A stretch of 64,000 bases of DNA, from positions 8,060,001 to 8,124,000 of the forward strand of contig NZ_CP107780.1 of assembly GCF_036345175.1 (NCBI RefSeq), given 5' to 3'. Numbering within the stretch: position 1 is the first letter of the stretch; every line of letters begins with the position of its first letter. Source of the DNA: Streptomyces sp. NBC_00576 (GTDB lineage Bacteria > Actinomycetota > Actinomycetes > Streptomycetales > Streptomycetaceae). Below the pieces are notes generated by a model. That model searched no databases, was not told the DNA's origin, and saw nothing but the letters and a program-made list of their open reading frames with translations. This document shows, in pieces, positions 40,369 to 49,200 of this stretch. A program made the translations under genes and the position numbers.

Positions 40369-41046
40369 TCAGTCGACGTCCGGATCGTCGGACTCTTCGA
40401 GGAGGCGGGCCGCGAGGTCGTCGGCCCATTCCACGGCCCACGTGCGGAGAGCGGCGATTGCGGCATCGTCGAGGCCGTAGGCGGCGAAGGCTTCGTCGTC
40501 GGTCCACTCGGCGCCCGTGAGGTTCGACTGTAGATCCTCGCGCTCGAATCGCCCGCGGGCGTGGCGGCGGCCGAACTCCTCGAGTTCGGCATTGGTCCAG
40601 CGGTGGGAGGCCGCGAACACGTCGATCAGGTCGCGAGGGGCTCCGCGGTCGGCCAGGGCGCGGACTTTGGTACCGATCACGTCCTCTTCCGCGAGGACGG
40701 GCCCGTACGGGCTCTGGGCGACCGGCCGCCAGAAGATCTCCTTGAGGATGTCGACTTCGCACTCCTGCCCGGTGGCCGGGTCGGACACGGTGAAGCGGGC
40801 GGACAGCGGGGCGGTCTCCAGCGCCTGCACCTGCCAGCCCCGGGTTTCCAGGCCGGCGCGGAGCGTGGCCGCGATGTCGGCCATGGGCGCCGGGTTCTCG
40901 GTGGCGACATCCAGGTCCTGGCTGGGGCGGTTCACGAGTCGGTGCGCCCGCACGGCATACCCGCCGGTGAGAACCAGCGGATACGGGGAGCCGAGGGCGA
41001 TCACATCCGCCAGGAGCCGCGCGTGCAGCTCCGGCATGTCCGTCAC
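40369..41046 (-). CDS. AbiEii/AbiGii-type nucleotidyltransferase
   Basis: A 225-residue nucleotidyltransferase. The GG motif and metal-binding acidic pair are visible as LTGGYAVRAH and SQDLDVAT. The central VDILKEIFWRPV and GTKVRALADRGAPRDLIDVF are typical of the AbiEii family (phage-abortive-infection toxins that modify RNA). It starts at GTG 41,046, overlapping the stop of the preceding gene (GTGA); the ATG at 41,037 is an alternative. The usual AbiEi antitoxin is not present. Instead an unrelated 130-residue gene precedes it. Confidence 0.85.
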   Translation of the reverse strand: MTDMPELHARLLADVIALGSPYPLVLTGGYAVRAHRLVNRPSQDLDVATENPAPMADIAATLRAGLETRGWQVQALETAPLSARFTVSDPATGQECEVDILKEIFWRPVAQSPYGPVLAEEDVIGTKVRALADRGAPRDLIDVFAASHRWTNAELEEFGRRHARGRFEREDLQSNLTGAEWTDDEAFAAYGLDDAAIAALRTWAVEWADDLAARLLEESDDPDVD

Positions 41047-41435
41047 GCGGCTGCCCGAGTGCGGGAGGCGAGCTGGGGGAAGGAGTCCTCCCACAGAGTG
41101 CGCACGGTGCGACCGACGAGGGTGCGCAGTACTGGCCACATCTGGAGGAGCAAGTCCTGGTCGAGGTAGCGGGGCAGGTCGTCGCGCAGGCCCTCGTGCA
41201 GGACGGTGCGGTACAGGCCCATGCGCTGGCGAGGCTTGCTCATGTCGTACGAGGTCATCCCGGACCAGGCCATGTGCAGCGGCAGCTCCACGACCCCCTG
41301 GGCCGGGCCCTGCAACTCGTCCAGCGACTCCGGCAGACGCCGCCGGAACTTCTCCCGGTACAACGCGAGGTCCTCGGCTTCCGCGCCCGAGAAGTCCCTC
41401 GGTGTGGGAGCGGGGTGCTGTGGGCTGGAGGGCAT
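41043..41435 (-). CDS. Hypothetical partner of the AbiEii-like protein
   Basis: A 130-residue, mostly helical protein from ATG 41,435 (CATAAT lies 6 nt upstream, so the message may be leaderless). Features are an acidic N-terminal third (FSGAEAEDLALYREKFRRRL) and a Trp-rich LPLHMAWSGMTSYDM segment. No family is recognised. The four-base overlap with the nucleotidyltransferase gene implies tight co-expression, and by analogy it could be the antitoxin. That is inference. Confidence 0.65.
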   Translation of the reverse strand: MPSSPQHPAPTPRDFSGAEAEDLALYREKFRRRLPESLDELQGPAQGVVELPLHMAWSGMTSYDMSKPRQRMGLYRTVLHEGLRDDLPRYLDQDLLLQMWPVLRTLVGRTVRTLWEDSFPQLASRTRAAA

Positions 41436-41920
41436 GACTTCATTATGGCGGCCACGGGTGGTGGCGCGGGTCACGATGCAGCTGGTTCCGGGGGAAACGG
41501 AGACGAACCCCTGCTGGGTGAGCTGACAGGTGAGGGTGGATTGTCGGTCGTTACGCTCGTTTGACGCTCCGAGCACCCTCGCCGAGTAGCGGCAGCCCGT
41601 GATGGGGGCGGAACTGCACACCTCCCGCAAGATGACCTGCACGTAGTTCTCCGCCCCGCCCAAGGGCAAGTCGAGGAGCGAGCCGAAGAGACGTGTCGAT
41701 GTCGGTTACCGCCTTCCGTAATCTCGATCACGCACGGCAGGTGGAACCTCCGTACTTCCCGTGTCCCGCCGACCGGCGTCGAGTCGCCGGTTCCTCGGAG
41801 GTCTCCGTCCAGAAACCGGCCGGCTGTCCGTGCGGCTTGCCGGGGTCGGCCAGACCCCACCACTGGGCGGTCTCGCGCCCGCCGCACCCACGTACGCGCA
41901 CGAGGCGGAGTTCGTCGTCG
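41436..41920. other. Intergenic region, no recognisable gene
   Basis: About 485 bp upstream of the AbiEii operon and downstream of the DUF262 gene. Minus-strand frames include VIEITEGGNRHRHV and LGGAENYVQVILREV, which look gene-like but have no start or extended frame. They may be debris. No hairpin or repeat stands out. Confidence 0.4.
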
Positions 41921-43783
41921 TCACTTGCTGTCGAGCTCTGATAGCACTGGGGCGGCGAGCAGTTGGTCTGCTGACGGCCAGATACTCAGAGCCAAGGACG
42001 CGAGATGAGCGCCTCGTGTGTGGATGCGGTGCTCGTTCCAGGCAGAGGTCCAGCCGTTGACCTCGGCATTCGGCGGCGGATTTAGCAGCGAGCCGTGGGT
42101 GAGCCGAAGGAGGCTGTGCTCGCCGAGCCACTGCCGTTTGTCGTCCCATGCCATGTTGCCCAGCGCGGGATTCAGGCGGGCTGTGACCAGGGTCAGGTTG
42201 CCGAGGGTGTGGACCAGTTCGTCGCGGTCGGCGCCTTCGGAGGGGTCGTCGTCGAGGGGAGGCCAGTTCTCGCGCCAGCTCTGCGGCATGACGTGCTCGA
42301 TGGTCAGCTTGGCCCCGAGGTGCTCGCCGACAGGGGCGGTGAGCTGCTCGGTGTGGTCCGTGCGCAGCTCGTCCTCCAGCGCTTCGAGGAGGATACGGAC
42401 GCGGTGGCGGTAGAGGCGGGTGTAGATGGGGTCTTGTTCCAGTGCGGTACGGAAATCGGTGTCGGTGGGCCACTGCCGGTGATGGCCCTGCATGGCTGAG
42501 AGCGCTTTGATGATCACTTCGTCCGCGCGCTCGGGCTGCCGAGATGCGGCTATGACGAGGTCGCGGAAGACATTGTTGTAGTCGCGGGTGCTCAGGTTGA
42601 GAATCGCCCGGCGCACGAGGTAACTGTCAATCGCCCGGATAGCCCGGTGTCGCCGCTCCACCGGTAGTACGGCGTCGTCGAGGCCGTAGAGGAAGAGAAG
42701 CAGGGGCATCGGGGTGGAGGTCTGCATGACCTTCATCCGGTAAAGGAAACGGCCCTCGATGCCGTGCAGTGGATGCTGGTCTATCCGGTCATAGATCTCG
42801 GCGTAACGCGCGAGTTCGGCGAAGACTTCCTCGCTGGGGGCGTTGGCCGAGTTCACCCAGTGCTCGAACTCCTTGAACAGGGAGGAAGCGGTGAACTCGC
42901 GCCGTGTGCGCATCGTGAGCCAGTAGGTCAGGAAGACGTCGAGGCGGCTGCGTTTGATGCGGCCGGTCGTCTGCTCGGTGCGCCACTCGTCCTGGTCGAA
43001 GGGAGCCCAGTACGCCTTGTAGAGCCGGTCGACGTCCGCTCCGGAGTGTTCGGCGCTGCGAAAGAGCAGGTTCTTGATCAGATCCGCGTTTTCCAGAGGC
43101 GTACCGCGGCTGTTGAGCGTCTCGAAGACGACCTGCGCGTCGTCGTGCTCCTCCAGGTCGATGATGACCAGACGCAGTTGCTCCCGCATTGTCTGTACGA
43201 GCGTTCCGAGGCGTTCGTGAGGTTCAGGGCATTCCGCCAGCCATGCGTCGATCTCCTGCTGAAAATAGGCGACAGCCCCAGCGAGACGGCCGTTTCCTCC
43301 TTCTCCGAGCATCACGGAGCGGAACTCGTCGCGATCGGCGTTGGTGGGCCAGACCTTGTAGAAGTGGTCCGGGTGCTGGCCGCTGTCGAACAAGTCCTTG
43401 TCGTTCTCCAGGAACTTGCCCAGCAGCCGTACGGACCTCTCGTGGTCGAGTGCCGTCGCCGACAGGCGGGCCGCGAAAAGAAATAACTGAAGTGTCGTCA
43501 GCCGCTGCTGACCGTCGATGACCTGCCGGGTCTCCAGGCTCGACGAAGGGTAGGGCGTCTCGTCGAAGACCACCGCGCCGAGGAAATGCGGCGCCACCGT
43601 GTCCCCGGTCTGCGCAGCCCGTTCGACCCGCTCGACGGTGCGGCGAATGTCCTCCCACAGGGCTGCCCAGTTGTCGTCCTTGTCCCACACGTACGGCCGC
43701 TGGAACAAGGGCACCGTGTACCGGATATCCCTGCCGAAGATGCGCCGCAGATCGACGGTGTCCGCTCTCATGGCCCCCCACAT
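41921..43783 (-). CDS. GmrSD-like DUF262/DUF1524 (HNH) protein
   Basis: A 620-residue single-chain GmrSD-type protein, the type IV restriction family that attacks modified DNA. The N-terminal DUF262 domain has VPLFQRPYVW and the NTPase signature IDGQQR (residues 89-94). The C-terminal DUF1524 region has TIEHVMPQSW (about residue 498) and LGNLTLVTARLN, an HNH-like nuclease core. The start is ATG 43,783, or ATG 43,771 giving MRADTV. It lies 180 bp downstream of the UvrD-type gene on the same strand and may be co-transcribed with the helicases. Confidence 0.88.
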   Translation of the reverse strand: MWGAMRADTVDLRRIFGRDIRYTVPLFQRPYVWDKDDNWAALWEDIRRTVERVERAAQTGDTVAPHFLGAVVFDETPYPSSSLETRQVIDGQQRLTTLQLFLFAARLSATALDHERSVRLLGKFLENDKDLFDSGQHPDHFYKVWPTNADRDEFRSVMLGEGGNGRLAGAVAYFQQEIDAWLAECPEPHERLGTLVQTMREQLRLVIIDLEEHDDAQVVFETLNSRGTPLENADLIKNLLFRSAEHSGADVDRLYKAYWAPFDQDEWRTEQTTGRIKRSRLDVFLTYWLTMRTRREFTASSLFKEFEHWVNSANAPSEEVFAELARYAEIYDRIDQHPLHGIEGRFLYRMKVMQTSTPMPLLLFLYGLDDAVLPVERRHRAIRAIDSYLVRRAILNLSTRDYNNVFRDLVIAASRQPERADEVIIKALSAMQGHHRQWPTDTDFRTALEQDPIYTRLYRHRVRILLEALEDELRTDHTEQLTAPVGEHLGAKLTIEHVMPQSWRENWPPLDDDPSEGADRDELVHTLGNLTLVTARLNPALGNMAWDDKRQWLGEHSLLRLTHGSLLNPPPNAEVNGWTSAWNEHRIHTRGAHLASLALSIWPSADQLLAAPVLSELDSK

Positions 43784-43963
43784 CGCTCGCGTTTCGTACC
43801 ACGGTATCGATCTCCGGGCGTCGTCTCAGGCTGATCAGCGAACCCGCCCCTGGCGAGAGGAGTGTGGTCGAGCGCCGGCGCACGCGCGAGGCCCGGCCAG
43901 GTGGTGTGAGCTTGTTCCGCTTGGACGAGAAGGAGGGTGAAAGGAACTCAGGTTTCGAAGGGT

Positions 43964-46219
43964 CTAGGTGAGAAGGCGTTGAAGGAACGGGCTCGGGCTG
44001 CCATGCCAGAAGACGTCGAGGCTGTCACGTGCCCGGGTCGCTGCAACAAACAGTAGGGACCGCGCCCGCTGGACTTCCCTGCGGTAGCGGGCAGGGTCCA
44101 CGTGGCGTAGCTGGTTGACCTGCTCACGGGGGACCAGACCATCACTGACCCCGGCGATGACCATGCGCTGGTACTCCAGACCCTTGAACCGGAACATGGT
44201 CCCGATGTGGATCCCGGGCTCGCCCCGGGCGCCGTCGGCGCCGATCTCCAGGGCCCGGATGCCGTGTTCCCCCAGCGTGCTCCCCAATTCGCTCGCCATG
44301 CGATTGGTGGGGACACAGATAGCGATCTGCTCGTGTGCGATCCGTTCGTCCGGATGGGCGTCCCAGGCCAGGATGTGCGCGGCGATCGCCTCGCGTTCCG
44401 CCTGCCAGTCGGGGCACGGGTGTATGCCAGGCTTGCCGCCGCTGAGCACGGAACGGTACCCGGCGAGGGTCTCCGAACTGCCGTCGAGGTCGTCGTAGGC
44501 TTCCTCGCCCAGAACCTCCAGTGCGGAGCGCAGGATCTGCCGCGTCGTCCGGTAGCTGAGGCTGAGCTTCGCGGACCGCCCACGGATGTTGATGCCAAGG
44601 CTGCCGAGTGTCACCTGGTTCTTGTAGATGCGCTGGTGGGTGTCGCCGACCAGGAACAGGTCGTCCGTGTCGCGGGCCGTCATCGCGCGCAGCATCTTCC
44701 AGTGGGCGGGGCGCAGGTCCTGCGCCTCGTCGACCACGATGTGCCGGTACCGGTGGCGCAGCCAGCCGCCGGAGCCGTCCTGGAGATGGATGTTGTCCAG
44801 GCCGCCTGCCTCCTCCCGCTGGCGTTCGATGGCGCGGATGCGCTGTTCCCGCCCTATTTCCAGGCGGGCGGCGCGCTCGGCCACCTGGTCCCACGTCTGG
44901 CGTCCCAGCCGGTCCAGACGTTGGGTGAAGCGCTCGGTGTGCTGCCAGATGGCGGCTCGATCGGATCGGCCCACGTTCTTGCCGCGTCCGGCGCGACGCG
45001 CTCGGAAGTAGTCGGTGCGGGTCCCGACGGCCTGCCCGAGAATGACCTGCGTCCATTCGTCGTGGAGGAACTCCGCGTCCCAGCCACTCTCGCCGAGTTC
45101 GTCGAGCATCGCCCGCCATTCCCGTACGGCCTGGCTGTCGTCGATGGTCTGCTTACGGCTGCCGGGCTCGGCTTCCCGCACGACGCGCAGTGCTAGCTGG
45201 TCGACGTGGCTGACCTCCACCCGCGACAGCAGTTGCTCGCCGCCCAGTTCCAGGAGCCGGGAGCGCAGGTCGGCGGCGAGATTCTTGTTGTAGGTGGTCA
45301 ACAGCACGGGCTTGGTGTGGCCGGGCGGCAACTGGGACACGAGGTGCCGGACGCGGTGCAGGGCGACGATCGTCTTGCCCGTGCCGGGGCCACCGCCGAC
45401 CCGGGCCGGGCCGGAGTAGCGGCGCTCCACCAGCTTGGACTGGGCAGGGTGGAGGAAGACCTTCCAGCGGCCGAAGTCCCCGGCCTCCAGCGCCTCGCGC
45501 AGCGCGTCGTCGGAAGTGGTGACGACCGTGGCGGGTCGCTCGGCGGCCGTGCGGAAGTCCTCGGTGTCGACGGGTTCCGGGGCGGCGACGGGTGCGGTGA
45601 CCTCGTCCCGTACCTCGCCGAACGGTTTTCCGTCATACAGCGCCAGCAGGACCTCACCGGTGAGCTGCGGTGCGTACTCGATCAGCCCGAGGAGCTGTTC
45701 CTCGGTGGTGAGGGTACGGATGACCGGCACCAGGGGCTCCGCCACACCCAGTTCGCTCAGCTGCTCGTCGCTCCAGGCCGCGAACAGCGGCTGAGCGGAG
45801 GGAGGCGGGGCCTCGACGGGCGTGGCGGGGGCGGTGGGTGGTGACGGTTCCTGCGGCGGGATGCGCCGCAGGATGCTGTCCTCCACCACCTGGAGGTCGA
45901 CATACTCGATGCCACCGGTGACGTGGTTGATCCCGTACACCAGCCGGTCGTAGACCTCCTTGCGGTGCTTGACCGAGACGATGAGCCAGTCGTCCTCGGC
46001 AAGTCGGAGCAGCAGGGCCCGGTACTCGTCGTTGATGCGCGCGGACCAGATTCTGCTGTCGCCCTTGAGCTGCTTGAGTTTGAGCCCGGGTGTGCGCGGG
46101 TTGTCCTTGAACTTGTGCTGGAAGTCGAACAGGGCGCCCTTGACGGTGCGCGGGAGCCGGAGGATCTCCTTGTCCGCCTTGTCGAGCAGGCGCAGCGTCA
46201 CGCCCCCGGTCTTCGTCAT
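43964..46219 (-). CDS. UvrD/Rep-type SF1 helicase with N-terminal RelE-like domain
   Basis: A 751-residue protein. Residues 1-105 resemble RelE/ParE-type toxins (LPRTVKGALFDFQHKF, IWSARINDEYRALLLR, WLIVSVKHRKEVYDRL). After a Pro-rich linker comes an SF1A helicase: Walker A GGGPGTGKT (about 275-283), motif II VVDEAQDL, LSYRTTRQI, FKGLEYQRM and the final VAATRARDSLDVF. The ATG overlaps the stop of the giant helicase gene (ATGA), so the two are translationally coupled. It probably unwinds or tracks DNA for a defence nuclease. Whether the RelE-like domain still cleaves RNA is unknown. Confidence 0.88.
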   Translation of the reverse strand: MTKTGGVTLRLLDKADKEILRLPRTVKGALFDFQHKFKDNPRTPGLKLKQLKGDSRIWSARINDEYRALLLRLAEDDWLIVSVKHRKEVYDRLVYGINHVTGGIEYVDLQVVEDSILRRIPPQEPSPPTAPATPVEAPPPSAQPLFAAWSDEQLSELGVAEPLVPVIRTLTTEEQLLGLIEYAPQLTGEVLLALYDGKPFGEVRDEVTAPVAAPEPVDTEDFRTAAERPATVVTTSDDALREALEAGDFGRWKVFLHPAQSKLVERRYSGPARVGGGPGTGKTIVALHRVRHLVSQLPPGHTKPVLLTTYNKNLAADLRSRLLELGGEQLLSRVEVSHVDQLALRVVREAEPGSRKQTIDDSQAVREWRAMLDELGESGWDAEFLHDEWTQVILGQAVGTRTDYFRARRAGRGKNVGRSDRAAIWQHTERFTQRLDRLGRQTWDQVAERAARLEIGREQRIRAIERQREEAGGLDNIHLQDGSGGWLRHRYRHIVVDEAQDLRPAHWKMLRAMTARDTDDLFLVGDTHQRIYKNQVTLGSLGINIRGRSAKLSLSYRTTRQILRSALEVLGEEAYDDLDGSSETLAGYRSVLSGGKPGIHPCPDWQAEREAIAAHILAWDAHPDERIAHEQIAICVPTNRMASELGSTLGEHGIRALEIGADGARGEPGIHIGTMFRFKGLEYQRMVIAGVSDGLVPREQVNQLRHVDPARYRREVQRARSLLFVAATRARDSLDVFWHGSPSPFLQRLLT

Positions 46220-49200
46220 GCTGACTCCCCGTTCTCGTTCTTGTTCTCGTCATGCCCGGTCGTACCCATGCCAGGCTGACCGTGATCCCTGGGACTGGTC
46301 GGTGTCCGCTCGCCCTTGACGTCCAGACGCTTGGCGATCTCCTCCGCCGTCCACCCGCCCGCCGGCCGTACGTCCCACTGCGCGGCGGCGAAGGCATGGT
46401 CGCGGTCCTGGGCCTCGATGTCCGGTTCCCCGGCCGTGCCCTGCGGTGCCAGGACCACACCCAGCCGGGCGTGCGGCCAGGCAAGTTCGGCCTGCCAGCC
46501 GTGTTCGTCGAGTTCGAAGCCGTCCTCGGGCGCGGGAACGCCCAACTCGGCAAGGGCGTGGGCCAGTTCGGCCAGCCCGGCCTCGTCGGGGTCCACGTAT
46601 TCCAGCACCGCGTCCCAGGCGCTGTCGCGCTTCGGCCGGGCCCCGGAGGGCGTTTCCCCGGCCGCCCTCGCAGGTACCGCGGGCAGGCCGGTCGTGACTG
46701 TCACCGGCGGCAGGCTGTCCGGCACCCGCTGTGACCCGTCGGCCGCGGCAGAGATGATCCGGGTCGAGGACAGCCATCCCGCCCCGCCGGTCACGGTGAG
46801 CACGTCGGCGGAGAAGCCGTCCAGCAGAGCGGTGGTGAGCTGCGCGCTGTCGCCTCCACCGTGCTCCAGGAACTGCAGCACGTTGCTCCAGTACAGCCAG
46901 GCCCGCCAACGCCGTTTGTGGATCTGCTCGTTCGTGATGGCCTGGGCGCTGTCGTCCAGGAGAGTGAGCCCCGTCCAGACGGGAGGTCGGTGCCGTACGT
47001 CGGCGACCAGGACGAGCCGGCATCCGGACCGGTCTGTCGCCGTCAGGACGCGTAGAGGCCCCTTCGGAGTGTCGGAGTCCTCGCCCCGAAGCGCCGCTTC
47101 CACGGCTTGCCCGACTGTGTCCGCCCGCACCGGCGTGTCCCGCAGACCAGGTGTCCCGACGATCCCGGCGACGGCGGCCTCGGCCCGGTGGTGCCACCGC
47201 CCGGCGTCGGGGGCACGGAGGTAGGCGAGCAGCAGTTCTGCCGGGTTGACCCACACGGTCTCCGACAGTTCGCCGGGCAGGCCACCGCGTGTGCGCTCGT
47301 AGTAGGCCCGTGCCCGCTTCTGCGCTTCTACGTCGTAGGGCAGCCACACCGGGTCTGTGGGCGCGACCCCGGCGTATCCGGTGTCGCGGACCCGGTTCCG
47401 CCACTCCTTTATGTCGTGGTAGGTCAGTTGGAAAACCCGGAGTCCGTCCGCCCTGAGCCGGGCGCGTTTCGTCGCGTCGTCCGCGAGACGGTTGTGCTCG
47501 ATGCTCGCGTGGTAGCGGTATCCGTCCAGGTAGACGGCGAGCCGTGGGCCCGGTGCGTCGAGCCGTTCGAAGAGCACGTCGGGCCGGGTCCCGTCGAGGA
47601 CCCGCTGCTGCGACACGCGCCAGCTCATGGTCGTTCCGTCACCGGTGGTCAGCCGCAGATCCAGCGCCCGCGTGCCCGCCGGCGTGGTGTACGTGTCCGC
47701 CGTGGCCCGGGACTCGGGCTGCTTGGCCCACTCCTCCAGCGTGTCGACGAACATGATCTCCAGATCGCTCTCCGCCTGCCGCTCCAGCGGGATCTGACGG
47801 GTCGTCGAGACCGGTGAGGTCTGCCAGCGTTCGCCGTCGGCGCCGAGGAGCTCGTCCAGCATGGACTGCACCTCCCGGCGGGAGACACGGTCGTAGTCCG
47901 ACGGGGGCACCCTGCGCAGCAGGCACTGGTGGCAGCCGTCCAGTTCCTTCTGCTGGCACGCGCAGTTGTCGATCACCTCACGTGCCTTGAGGAGTACCTC
48001 GCGGAAGCCGTCCGAGGACGCCAGCCGGTGCAGATAGCCGGTGCCGCCGGGCAACCGGTCGTAGACGACGAGGAAGCGCCGTGGGAAGTCCGCGCCGAGC
48101 TGGTCCGGGCTGTCCGGCATCGAGGCGGCGGCGATGTCGATGTGGTCGGGGTCGCCGCCGTAGCGTGCGGCGATACCGGCGAACAGAGCTGCGGTGAAGG
48201 AGGCGAGCCGTTCCCGGGCCCGTGTCACCGAGGCGGGTAGCAGGATCCGTACGGCTTCCGTGGTCAGCTCGTGCGCCAGCAGCAGCGGTACGTCCTGGCC
48301 CGCTGCCCCTTGCCCCCCTCCGCCCCCGGAGCTGTTTGTGCGGCGCCGCCGGGGACACCACAGCAGATGGTGGAGACTGCCCTTCGTGGCGGCGGCCCCC
48401 GAGTCGGTCAGCGCGTGCTGCGGCTGGTCGACGACCGGCCGGCCTTCCGCTGTCGCGCCACCGCAGGTCGTGCAGACGTAGAACGGGTTGATCCGTACTT
48501 CCTCGCCGGCCAGCGGCACCGTTGAACTGCCGTCCTGCCGGTCGAGTCCCAGATTCAGCGTCCTGATGACGGCTTTACGGGAGAAGTCCACGCCGAAGGT
48601 CGCCGTGTCGTGCCGCCAGGAGTCGATGGCCAGATGGTCGGGGTCGATGTCCACGGTGGTGAGCACCGCGTACTGCCGGCGGGCCCGCTCGTCGCGGTCG
48701 TCCCGCACCCGGGCGTCGTCCCGCTTGTCCCGGGCGATGACCCGGCGCGGCTGGAGCACGTACTGGACACAGCCCGCGTCGGCGATCTCCCGCCCGTCGC
48801 AGCGCGGGCAGGGCGAGGTGTCGGTCTGCGCGTTCCGCGTGCGCACGTATCCGCAGGAGGGACAGAGCCGCCACACCGACCAGGCGCGGCGTTCCGGGCT
48901 GCCGATGTCGAGGGCGCGCACCACATGCTTGTAGCCGTTGACGTAGAAGCTGTTGCCGGGGGCCAGTTCGGTCAGGGCCGTCTTGCGGGAGCGTTCGTAG
49001 TCGCGGGTCTCGCTGCGATGGACGCGCTCCGGACCGGCGGGCGGCCTTGCTTCCCTCGGGGCTCCTGTCTCGGCCGGGTCGTCGCTGTCCGAGGGAACCT
49101 CGGACCAGTAAAGGGTGGCCTCCAGCTGGGTCGTGGTGTCGGCCAGGCTGTAGTTCGGCAGGAGGCCCAGTTCGACGAGCGTGCCGTGCGCGCTGGTCCG

